48,765 nucleotides of DNA from NCBI GenBank assembly GCA_030681895.1, contig JAUXRI010000068.1, positions 1 through 48,765 of the forward strand. Direction: 5' to 3'. Within the stretch, counting starts at the first letter, position 1, and each line of letters starts with the position of its first letter. The notes below the pieces were generated by a model. The model ran no database searches, had not been told where the DNA came from, and saw only the letters and a list, made by a program, of their open reading frames with translations. This stretch comes from Myxococcales bacterium. GTDB lineage: Bacteria; Myxococcota; Myxococcia; Myxococcales; Myxococcaceae. The position numbers and the translations under genes are program-made. Below are positions 41,986-48,765 of the stretch, in pieces.

Positions 41986-43370
41986 CGCCCATCTCGAACA
42001 CGCCGACGATGCGCTCCACCAGCAGCGCGGCGGCGCTCGCCTCGTCGGCGGCGATGACGCTCGTGAAGACGCCCCGCGCGCTCAAGGTACTCGCCCGGCT
42101 GGTCGCTACCTTCTTCGGGCTGCTGCTCGCCGCGATGGTCTTCGCACCGTGGCAGCAGTCGGTCTCGGGCAAGGGCCGCGTCGTGGCCTTCGCGCCGATG
42201 GAGCGTCAGCAGGAGATCTCGGCGCCGATCGAAGGAAACGTCACCGAGTGGTTCGTTCAGGAAGGGTCGGTCGTGAAGAAGGGCGAGCCGCTCTTCAAGA
42301 TCACCGACAACGACCCCGCGATCCTCGACCGCCTGATGGACGAACGGAACGCAGTGATCGCCCGGCGTGAGGCCGCAGCAGCGCGCGCCGCGTCGCTGAC
42401 CTCGAGGCAGCGGGCGCTCGAGTCGTCGCGTTCGGCGGCGGTCAGGGCCGCGAGCAGCCGGGTGTCGATGTCGAAGCAGCGAACGGCCGCCGCCACGCGC
42501 GCGAAAGAGGCCGCGGAAGAGTCCGAGCGGATCTCGCGGCTGAACGTCGATCGCCAGAAGCAGCTGCAGAAGCAGGGCCTCGCGTCCGATCGCACCGTCG
42601 AGCTCGCCGAGTTCGAGGTCGTGCGCGCGACGACCGAGGTGCAGCGCGCCTTCGCCACCCTCCAGGCCGCGCTCGGCGAAGAGCTCGCGCTCGAGCAGGA
42701 CCAGGCCCGCGTGATGGCCGACATCACCGCCAGCATCGACGACGCGCGAGCGTCAGAAGCGTCGGCGCGCGGCGAAGAGGCCAACGCATCGTCCGAGCTC
42801 GCCCGCCTCGACGTCCGTCTCGCCCGCCAGTCGACGATGGACGTGAAGGCCGCGATCGACGGCACGGTGCTGAGGCTGCTCAAGGGCCAGGGCAACGTCT
42901 TCGTGAAGAGCGGAGAGTCGATTCTGACGTTGGTTCCCGACACCGAAGTGCGCGCGGTCGAGCTGTGGGTCGACGGCAACGACATGCCGCTGATCAGCAA
43001 GAACCGTGACGTGCGCCTGCAATTCGAAGGCTGGCCCGCGGTGCAGTTCACCGGCTGGCCCTCGGTCGCGGTCGGCACCTTCGGCGGCAAGGTCAGCCTC
43101 ATCGACGCCACCGACGACGGCACCGGGCAGTTCCGGCTGCTCATCGTGCAAGACCCGACCGACACGGATGGCGATGGCAAACCCGACGCGCCGTGGCCGA
43201 CGGGGCTCTACCTGCGCCAGGGCGTGCGCGTGAATGGCTGGGTGATGCTCGATCAGGTTCGCCTGGGCTTCGAGCTGTGGCGACGCTTCAACGCGTTCCC
43301 GCCGACGGTGACGCCCGGAGAGCCTCAGCCGGGCGCGAAGCCCAAAGGAAAGGACAAGGCGAAGGGATGA
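41982..43370 (+). CDS. HlyD-family membrane fusion (adaptor) protein
   Basis: The 462-residue product has one N-terminal membrane segment (about 38-58, VLARLVATFFGLLLAAMVFAP), a lipoyl/barrel-sandwich half (ISAPIEGNVTEWFVQEGSVVKKGEPLFKI), a long coiled coil (about 120-280) and the second lipoyl half (IDGTVLRLLKGQGNVFVKSGESILTLVP). It links the inner-membrane exporter to the TolC-like channel in the periplasm. Residues 391-402 hold a DTDGDGKPD loop like thrombospondin type 3 repeats. It overlaps both neighbours by ATGA. Confidence 0.92.
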   Translation: MTPISNTPTMRSTSSAAALASSAAMTLVKTPRALKVLARLVATFFGLLLAAMVFAPWQQSVSGKGRVVAFAPMERQQEISAPIEGNVTEWFVQEGSVVKKGEPLFKITDNDPAILDRLMDERNAVIARREAAAARAASLTSRQRALESSRSAAVRAASSRVSMSKQRTAAATRAKEAAEESERISRLNVDRQKQLQKQGLASDRTVELAEFEVVRATTEVQRAFATLQAALGEELALEQDQARVMADITASIDDARASEASARGEEANASSELARLDVRLARQSTMDVKAAIDGTVLRLLKGQGNVFVKSGESILTLVPDTEVRAVELWVDGNDMPLISKNRDVRLQFEGWPAVQFTGWPSVAVGTFGGKVSLIDATDDGTGQFRLLIVQDPTDTDGDGKPDAPWPTGLYLRQGVRVNGWVMLDQVRLGFELWRRFNAFPPTVTPGEPQPGAKPKGKDKAKG

Positions 43371-44884
43371 TCGGCTCCCTCATCCTCGGGCTCATCGCCG
43401 CGGCGCCCCAGCTGGAGCTCTCGCTGGTGGCCGCTCCGAAGCCCGGGCCGTTCGCGCATCGGCTCGCGCTGGTGCCCACGCTGTCCGTCGCGACGACCGT
43501 GGGAGGCCCGGCGCCCTCGTCGACAGGCCAGGCGCTCGAGCTGGAGGAAGTCCTCAGCGCGGCGGAGCGGGCCTACCCCTCGCTGGTGGCTGCGCAGGCC
43601 GATGTGCTCGCGGCTGACGCAGAGGCGATGACCGCGGCGGGCGGGTTCGACCCGGCGCTCAAGGCGCGTGGTTTCCTCACGCCGGCGGGCCTCGGCCCGT
43701 ACCCACAGATTCGCGTCGACTCGGCGATCGAAGCCGCCATTCCAGGCACGTCGGTGTCGCTCTTCGGTGGCTACCGCATCGGGCAGCCGCTCTCGTCCAG
43801 CGGCATTCAGCCCTATTACCGCGAGCGCGAGACGTACCCTGCGGGTGAGCTGCGTGCGGGCGTCAGCGCGCCGCTGCTGAGGAACCTGCTGATCGATCGG
43901 CGTCGCGCGACCATCGCTCGCGCCGAGCTCGGGCAGGAAGGCGCGCGTCAGGGCCAGACGCTCCAGCGCATCGAGATCTCGCGGCTCGCGGCGCTTCGCT
44001 ACTGGGACTGGGTGGCCGCGGGCATGCGCAGGGAGGTGGCGCGCGAGCTGCTGGTCATCGCCCAGGCGCGCGATCGACAGCTCTCGGTGCGGGTGAAGAC
44101 GGGCGACGTGCCGTTCTTCGATCAGCAGGACAACCTTCGCGCCGTCGCCCAGCGCGAGTCGCTCCTCGTGCAGACCCAGCGAGGCGTCGAGCAGGCGTCG
44201 TTCGAGCTGGCCTTGTTCCTTCGCGATGCAGCAGGAGCACCGACGCCTCCTGTCGAGGCGAGACTGCCGTCGTTCTTCCCTGAACCGCAGGCCACCTTCG
44301 GAGACGACGCGAGCCTCGACGACGCGCTCAGCCGCCGCCCCGACGTGCAGCGGCTCCTGCTTCAGCAGCGCCAGCAGCAGGTCGAGCTCTCGCTCCAGCA
44401 GAACCAGCTGTGGCCGTCGCTCGACCTCGGCGTGGTGTTCTCGCAAGATCTCGGCACCAACCCGGGCACGGCCGACCCCAAGCTCAACATTCCCGAGTTC
44501 GAGTTCTCGGCGATGCTCGAGGTGCCGCTGCTCTACCGCCAGCCCCTCGGGCGAGTTCGTGCGGCAGAGGCCGGGCTGGCGAGGCTGTCGGCGCAGCTGC
44601 AGCTCGCGCGAGATCGCGTGGCAGCCGACGTCAAAGACGCACGTTCGGCCCTCGACGCCGCGCGGGAGCGGGTGAAGTTCAACCGGCAAGAGGTCGACGT
44701 CGCGAAGAAGCTGGAGGCTGGAGAGCGCCAGAAGTTCGAGCTGGGCGACTCCAACCTGCTCTTCGTCAACCTGCGCGAGACGCAGTCGGCTGAAGCGCGC
44801 CTGAGAGAGATCGACGCCCTGCTGGACTACCACCGCGCAGTGGCTGCGTTCCGCGCGGCGGTCGCGGCCCCGTCGCTTCAGTGA
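43367..44884 (+). CDS. TolC-family outer-membrane efflux/secretion channel
   Basis: The 505-residue product has an N-terminal signal-like segment (MIGSLILGLIAAA), two repeated helical barrel halves (LEEVLSAAERAYPSLVAAQADVLAADAEAMTAAGG; ALSRRPDVQRLLLQQRQQQVELSLQQNQLWPSLDLGVVF) and C-terminal helices with LEAGERQKFELGDSNLLFVNLRE, a TolC/OEP signature. It would complete the export path for the ABC protein and HlyD adaptor upstream. AAGGG lies immediately before the ATG at 43367, which overlaps the adaptor stop (ATGA). Its 3' end overlaps the convergent gene by 7 bases. Confidence 0.92.
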   Translation: MIGSLILGLIAAAPQLELSLVAAPKPGPFAHRLALVPTLSVATTVGGPAPSSTGQALELEEVLSAAERAYPSLVAAQADVLAADAEAMTAAGGFDPALKARGFLTPAGLGPYPQIRVDSAIEAAIPGTSVSLFGGYRIGQPLSSSGIQPYYRERETYPAGELRAGVSAPLLRNLLIDRRRATIARAELGQEGARQGQTLQRIEISRLAALRYWDWVAAGMRREVARELLVIAQARDRQLSVRVKTGDVPFFDQQDNLRAVAQRESLLVQTQRGVEQASFELALFLRDAAGAPTPPVEARLPSFFPEPQATFGDDASLDDALSRRPDVQRLLLQQRQQQVELSLQQNQLWPSLDLGVVFSQDLGTNPGTADPKLNIPEFEFSAMLEVPLLYRQPLGRVRAAEAGLARLSAQLQLARDRVAADVKDARSALDAARERVKFNRQEVDVAKKLEAGERQKFELGDSNLLFVNLRETQSAEARLREIDALLDYHRAVAAFRAAVAAPSLQ

Positions 44885-45549
44885 GCCGGGCGGCGGTCTT
44901 CGCGCGTCTCTTTGCGATCTTCACGCAGCTCGCGGCGATCTTCGCCCTGCTCGACCTTCGTGCGCACGAGATCGGTCTTCGCGAGCGTGGCGACCTCTGA
45001 GTACAGCGCGCGTTTCTTCGCGTTCGACGCCGCGTCGGTCAGCCCCTGGAGCGGCGCCAGCTCGGCGCGAATGAGGAAGAGGCGATTGCGGGCCGCGCGT
45101 TCACGGGCGGCGTCGCCACGATCGTTGGCGAGGTTGCCCTTGTCGCGGGCGAGATCGCGGGCGTCATCACCGACGACTCCCGGGCGGCGGCCGACCGCGA
45201 GATCCCTGCCGAGCTCACGCTTGTCGCTGCGCACCTCGCGCTTGTCCTCCCGCACCTCCTGCTGGGCCTGCTTCACCTCGACGCTGGCCTCGACGGCCTC
45301 CTTCGCCAGGTAGCTCTGGAAGGACGCGTCGACCGCCTTGATGCCCGCGACGTCGTTCTTCGCGGCGGCGGCGTCGAACTGGCCAATCAACGCGCTGACG
45401 TCGGCGAGATCGCGTCGATCGTCGGCCACCTGCCGCCGATCCTGCCTCAAGTCCTGCTTGTCTTTGGCGCGCTCCACCGCGTTGCGAACGGGTTGCGCCA
45501 CCCCGACTGCCGACAACGTCACCACGGCCACTGCGACGATACGTTTCAT
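44878..45549 (-). CDS. Secreted, highly charged heptad-repeat protein
   Basis: The predicted protein has 223 residues. A signal peptide (IVAVAVVTLSAVGVAQP) precedes a mature protein made of Asp/Arg/Lys-rich heptads such as DKQDLRQ-DRRQVAD-DRRDLAD, EDKREVR-SDKRELG and EDRRELR-EDRKETR-EDRRPAH. It should form long, highly charged helices (coiled coil or single-alpha-helix). GGAGG precedes the ATG. No domain is recognised. Its stop overlaps the TolC-like gene's stop region (44878-44884) on the other strand. Confidence 0.78.
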   Translation of the reverse strand: MKRIVAVAVVTLSAVGVAQPVRNAVERAKDKQDLRQDRRQVADDRRDLADVSALIGQFDAAAAKNDVAGIKAVDASFQSYLAKEAVEASVEVKQAQQEVREDKREVRSDKRELGRDLAVGRRPGVVGDDARDLARDKGNLANDRGDAARERAARNRLFLIRAELAPLQGLTDAASNAKKRALYSEVATLAKTDLVRTKVEQGEDRRELREDRKETREDRRPAH

Positions 45550-45612
45550 GTGTGTTCCGCCTCCGTTTGCTGGTGAACCCGGCAGCCCCCGAAAGGTTGC
45601 GCCGACCTTCGC

Positions 45613-46602
45613 CTACCTTCGACCTTTGGCCATCGACATCAGGCGGTCGAGCTCGCCGTGGACCTCCAGACCGGCGACGTGGCCAACTTCTTCAAAGACC
45701 GTCGCGCCGCCCCGGCTTTTCGAGAGCCGCACCTGCACCTGGGCGTCGAGCGACTCTTCGACGCGCTTGTGCATCTCGGTGCGAACCGGGGCGTGGAGCA
45801 GGCCTCCGCCAGTCCTCGCAGTGACGACCTCGAGCCGGTGCTCCTTGTCGGCGAACGTCATGCGCACGTGTGTGTCGTCGACGGTGAGCTCTTCGATGCG
45901 CGCGCCGGTGTAGGTGGCGAAACGGTACAGCCGCCCGCGTTGCCAGAAGCCCGCGATGAAGCCGGGGAAGCTGCCAGACAGCCAGGGAATGATGGCGGCA
46001 GACGCGACGAGCGACGTCTCTGGCGTCGAGAAGTGGTTGGTCTGCATCCACACGTAGCCGGCGGGGAAGGCCTGGCCCCAGTCCTTCTCCAGGTAGCCGA
46101 CGCCGCCATCGAACGAGACCTCGCGTCCCTCGACCGTCAGCGCGCCAGTGAGCGTGTGCCAGAAGCTGACGACCCCGTGGTAGCACTCCATGAACGGCAC
46201 GTACGCGTACCAGCCCATGATGCCCGGCGAGGTGAGCGTCACGGGCCAGGGGTTGAAGCTCGAGAACGTGAGCGTTCCCTGCAACGGCCCGTCCTTCAGT
46301 GAGAGCGTGAGGCCCTTCGAAGAAAAGTGGTTTGGCCCGACGCGCGCCTCGAAGGTGCCCGCTTTCGCCTCGAACTCGGAGAGCTCGTACCGGCAGAACC
46401 AGCTGCGCTTCGTGGCGCCGTCGAGCACCTGCACGAAGGCTTCGCCGCCTCCATCAGGGCCGAGGAACAGCCCGGGAATGACGGCCCAGCGTTGCTGGCG
46501 ATCGGCGGAGACGAGCTTGACGTACCAGCCCTCGAAGAAGCGCTTCGTCTTGCCGTGGCCGTGAAAGCCCTCGGGGTGCAGCGCCGACTCGAAGAGGGCC
46601 AT
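45613..46602 (-). CDS. Tocopherol cyclase-family protein
   Basis: The predicted protein has 329 residues. FFEGWYVKLVSADRQQRWAVIPGLFLG near the N-terminus, the central GIMGWYAYVPFMECYHGVVS and the SFDGGVGYLEKDWGQAFPAGYVWMQTNHFS segment match the tocopherol cyclase family (PF14249), which in plants closes the chromanol ring. Bacterial members are widespread where no tocopherol pathway exists, so the activity here is unknown. There is no signal peptide. It lies 16 bases after the kinase gene on the same strand, so it may share the RNA ligase transcript. Confidence 0.85.
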   Translation of the reverse strand: MALFESALHPEGFHGHGKTKRFFEGWYVKLVSADRQQRWAVIPGLFLGPDGGGEAFVQVLDGATKRSWFCRYELSEFEAKAGTFEARVGPNHFSSKGLTLSLKDGPLQGTLTFSSFNPWPVTLTSPGIMGWYAYVPFMECYHGVVSFWHTLTGALTVEGREVSFDGGVGYLEKDWGQAFPAGYVWMQTNHFSTPETSLVASAAIIPWLSGSFPGFIAGFWQRGRLYRFATYTGARIEELTVDDTHVRMTFADKEHRLEVVTARTGGGLLHAPVRTEMHKRVEESLDAQVQVRLSKSRGGATVFEEVGHVAGLEVHGELDRLMSMAKGRR

Positions 46603-46618
46603 GTGAGGAGCAGCGTAA

Positions 46619-47449
46619 TCAGGGCTCGAACACCCGCGCCTCGCCATCTTCGAAGAACTGCTCGTGATGGGCCTCGTATGGGAGCACCGGCTCCCAGCGC
46701 GCGAGCATGCGTTCGAGCGCGGCGTCGGGGACGACGGCGGCCCGGCTCCGGTTCTGGGCTTTGTGCACGCGAACGCTGACCTCGAGAGATACGAGCTCGA
46801 CGTGAGCGCGGTGGCGAAGGAGCCAGTCGATGAGGGCCTTGCGCTCACGCGCCCGAAGCAGCGTCGAGTTCCAGGCGAATGGCTGGCGACGGGTGAGGAA
46901 CGAGTTCGCCCGCGCGAAGGCCTCGGTGCGCAGCCGTGCCGGCTCTTCGCCATGCGCGATGGAGAGTTCGGCGCGCAGCCCATCGAGCGAGAGCACGGGA
47001 AGGTCCGGGTGGTGGTGCGCGAGCCAGGTGTCCTTCCCTGCTCCCGGGAGCCCCGACATGACGATGACCGCGACGTCACCGGCAGGCGGCCGGGCTCCAC
47101 GGGCGGGGCTCGACCAGCAGCCGCGCGATTCACAGTCACTTCGCGTCTCGTCGGTCATCGGCACGAGGGCATCGAGCGAGCGGCCCGACACGAGTCTGCA
47201 GGCGCGAGGGAGCTCGGGCGCACGCGCGAAGCGGACGAGCTCGACGGTCTTCTCTCGATGAAGGAACGGCACGCCTCCGCGCCAGAGCGCGACCCGCAGC
47301 GCCAACACCTGGCCGGAACCACGGGTCGCCTCGACGGAAGGCCATGTCTTCAACACACGCCGCGCGACCTCGACGGCCCACGCTTCGCTGTCCAGCGCGG
47401 TCCAGTCGGGGAGCGCCGGCAGCGTCACCTTGGACGTCGGCGCGCTCAT
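46619..47449 (-). CDS. Polynucleotide-kinase-like P-loop protein
   Basis: The predicted protein has 276 residues. The kinase half has Walker A MSGLPGAGKDTW (Lys 139), LDGLRAELS (lid/acceptor Asp), FAWNSTLLRARERKALIDWL and a late NRSRAAVVPDAALERM, the order seen in T4 Pnk-type 5'-OH kinases. The first 125 residues are unlike any domain I recognise. ATG at 47449 overlaps the RNA ligase stop (ATGA); the longer frame is over the ligase. With the ligase it would rephosphorylate RNA 5'-OH ends before sealing. No phosphatase or HD motif is visible in this protein. Confidence 0.82.
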   Translation of the reverse strand: MSAPTSKVTLPALPDWTALDSEAWAVEVARRVLKTWPSVEATRGSGQVLALRVALWRGGVPFLHREKTVELVRFARAPELPRACRLVSGRSLDALVPMTDETRSDCESRGCWSSPARGARPPAGDVAVIVMSGLPGAGKDTWLAHHHPDLPVLSLDGLRAELSIAHGEEPARLRTEAFARANSFLTRRQPFAWNSTLLRARERKALIDWLLRHRAHVELVSLEVSVRVHKAQNRSRAAVVPDAALERMLARWEPVLPYEAHHEQFFEDGEARVFEP

Positions 47450-48222
47450 GGCCTGACTCCCGCGAGCAGATTCGGCACCAGCGGACGACTCGCCCAGTGC
47501 GTGCCCGAGTCGGCGATCGTCTGACGAAACCCGGGCCGCACGTACTTGCACCGAGAGACGAAGCGACCGTCGCGCTCGAGGCGAAAATAGAGCCCCTCCA
47601 TCTGGCCGGTGAGCTGGGTCTGGGCGCGCTCCCGCTCGAGCACCAGGCCTCGCGATTCGATGAGCGCGTCGAAGGTCTCGGAGAGCTGGGCCGTCGCGAA
47701 GCGGCTGCGTGACAGGAGCGCGTTGACTGATGGAAGTTCCGCGCCCTCACCACGCCACAGCTCAGGCGCCTCGTGAAACCCGAGCCCGTCGATCAGCCCG
47801 CGACGTTCCACCGTTCCCAGGAAGCGCTGCTCGACGACGTCGAAAACATCGAAGACGAAGAAGTACGCCGGGAGCGCGTCGTAGAACACCGTGTGCCGGG
47901 CGAAGAGCCACTCGCCGTACACGATAAAACGAGCGCCGAGCCGCTCGAAGCACGCGGCCGACACACCGGCGATCTGCGCCTTCAGGCGATCGAACCACGC
48001 CTCGGCGCCGACGAAGTGCGAGCGGCTGAAGAGCCAGGGTTTTCCGTCGTCGTCGAAGCGCAAGCCGATGTTGATGCCGTCGAGCTTCTCGGTCACCACG
48101 ACCTCGGCTCCTGCGAGCGCGAGCCGCCGCACCTGAGGCACGTCGTCGTCACCCGGCTGCAGGGCAGATCCCTCGAGGTGCGGCGTTCGCGGGAACTTCA
48201 CGATGTCGACTGGCGCGCGCAT
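47446..48222 (-). CDS. ATP-dependent RNA ligase (Rnl2/Rnl5-like nucleotidyltransferase)
   Basis: The predicted protein has 258 residues. Motif I is EKLDG with adenylation Lys 46. Motif Ia (SRS), motif III IVYGEWLFARHT, motif IIIa AYFFVFDVFD, motif IV QMEGLYFRLE and motif V SRCKYVRPGF follow in order, so the nucleotidyltransferase domain is complete. Such ligases seal 3'-OH and 5'-PO4 RNA ends through a ligase-AMP intermediate. ATG at 48222 is chosen; a GTG at 48270 adds 16 residues. There is no OB-fold or other C-terminal domain at this length, so it is a minimal enzyme. It is the first gene of its operon. Confidence 0.9.
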   Translation of the reverse strand: MRAPVDIVKFPRTPHLEGSALQPGDDDVPQVRRLALAGAEVVVTEKLDGINIGLRFDDDGKPWLFSRSHFVGAEAWFDRLKAQIAGVSAACFERLGARFIVYGEWLFARHTVFYDALPAYFFVFDVFDVVEQRFLGTVERRGLIDGLGFHEAPELWRGEGAELPSVNALLSRSRFATAQLSETFDALIESRGLVLERERAQTQLTGQMEGLYFRLERDGRFVSRCKYVRPGFRQTIADSGTHWASRPLVPNLLAGVRP

Positions 48223-48293
48223 GACGGGTCTCTCGAGCTTCGTGCCTTCGCCGCGTTCAGGGAACAGCACCTGCTACCGTCCACCAGCGCGTC

Positions 48294-48765
48294 ATGAGCA
48301 CCGACTCCGACAGACGCCCGTTTCCTGACGGGCAGCGCGTGTACCACCAGCTCCGGTGGGATCCGCGCTTCGACGCCGACGCGTGTGAGATCGTGCTGGC
48401 CGATCGGCCCGCGGGCACGAAGGTGATCGCCTTTCGCGACTTCCTGCCGAACGGGCCGATTCCGTGGCATCGGATCATCGGGTTCCGCTACCGCGGTGAG
48501 GTGCTGTGGGATCGCGCATCGCGGCTCGATCGCCGAGACGAAGCGCTGCATGGCGGCCTCGGTCGCGAAGGCGAGTCGGTCTCGGTCGAAGCCCTGGAGC
48601 GCCGTGACGCCGAGGTGGGGCCTTCGCTCACTCCATCGACCACGTTGATGACCTCGCCCACCATCGTCACCTGGAACGTCCTCAGCGACGCGTGGGACGG
48701 CGAGCTGCTCGATCATCCCACACGGTGGGCACGGCTCATCGACGAGACGCTGGCCACACAACCCG
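48294..48765 (+). CDS. MJ1316 (DUF504) RNA-end-recognition plus EEP nuclease protein, 5' part
   Basis: The frame is open from ATG 48294 to the window end, giving 157 codons. Residues 10-80 carry QRVYHQLRWDPRFDADACEI, FRDFLPNGPIPWHRI and FRYRGEVLWDR, matching the MJ1316/DUF504 domain proposed to recognise RNA ends with cyclic phosphates. From about residue 124, TIVTWNVLSDAWDG and HPTRWARLI are the start of an endonuclease/exonuclease/phosphatase (CCR4-like) domain. The rest lies outside. It is divergent from the RNA ligase, 71 bases between starts, suggesting shared control. No Shine-Dalgarno is obvious. Confidence 0.82.
   Translation, partial: MSTDSDRRPFPDGQRVYHQLRWDPRFDADACEIVLADRPAGTKVIAFRDFLPNGPIPWHRIIGFRYRGEVLWDRASRLDRRDEALHGGLGREGESVSVEALERRDAEVGPSLTPSTTLMTSPTIVTWNVLSDAWDGELLDHPTRWARLIDETLATQP

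Noticed and set aside
46619..47075. HD phosphohydrolase domain in the RNA kinase protein
   Set aside because: I looked for an H...HD pattern because HD-Pnk fusions exist. None is present in the N-terminal half, and this C-terminal part is the kinase.

Overview
The window is GC-rich, densely packed Gram-negative chromosome and most likely comes from a member of the Myxococcota. The support is a Ser/Thr protein kinase with the HRDVTPHN catalytic loop and a C-terminal membrane segment, a DUF507 protein, many lipoproteins with long Ala/Gly/Pro linkers, frequent GTG starts and strings of genes joined by ATGA/GTGA overlaps. No database search was possible, so the taxonomy is inference.

Region by region. 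Positions 1-508 are the first third of a 16S rRNA gene (minus strand), with a leader that carries a BoxA-like element and a hairpin. Positions 1087-9551 form one long minus-strand run for the cell envelope: msbA-like ABC exporter, waaA, a family-4 glycosyltransferase, lpxK, hldE split into two genes (rfaE1, rfaE2), yicC and gmk. lpxB leaves divergently at 9605. Together these genes cover lipid A disaccharide synthesis, 4'-phosphorylation, Kdo addition, heptose activation and flipping. From 10780 to 18160 there is a mixed set: a lipoprotein, a Ser/Thr kinase, a polyprenyl-phosphate glycosyltransferase, MarC, an acyl-CoA dehydrogenase, a secreted protein and an SMP-30-type lipoprotein with an 18-bp minisatellite. 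Positions 18171-22715 hold the elongasome genes rodA, mrdA, mreD and mreC, without mreB. A PpiD-like chaperone, maf and a YggS-type PLP protein follow divergently.

From 25724 to 39674 come two methyltransferases, a zinc ribbon, a cyclic-nucleotide-binding protein, a large lipoprotein esterase whose alpha/beta-hydrolase halves appear circularly permuted, DUF3108 and ArsC/Spx-like proteins, DUF507, uvrC, a 2OG-Fe(II) oxygenase, a CNNM/TlyC-type membrane protein, an AAA ATPase, an outer-membrane protein, Hsp20 and a TIGR02450-like small protein.

Two accessory systems stand out. (1) Positions 39808-44884 encode a three-gene type I secretion-like machine (ABC protein, HlyD-type adaptor, TolC-type channel) joined by ATGA overlaps. 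Its single ABC protein has lost the Walker A lysine, the Q-loop, the LSGGQ signature, the Walker B glutamate and the H-loop histidine. The adaptor carries a thrombospondin-type-3-like DTDGDG loop. (2) Positions 46619-48765 encode what looks like an RNA end-repair cluster: a polynucleotide-kinase-like P-loop protein and an RNA ligase on the minus strand, overlapping by ATGA, and a divergent gene, cut by the window end, joining an MJ1316/DUF504 RNA-end-recognition domain to the start of an endonuclease/exonuclease/phosphatase domain. A tocopherol-cyclase-family gene follows the kinase on the same strand.
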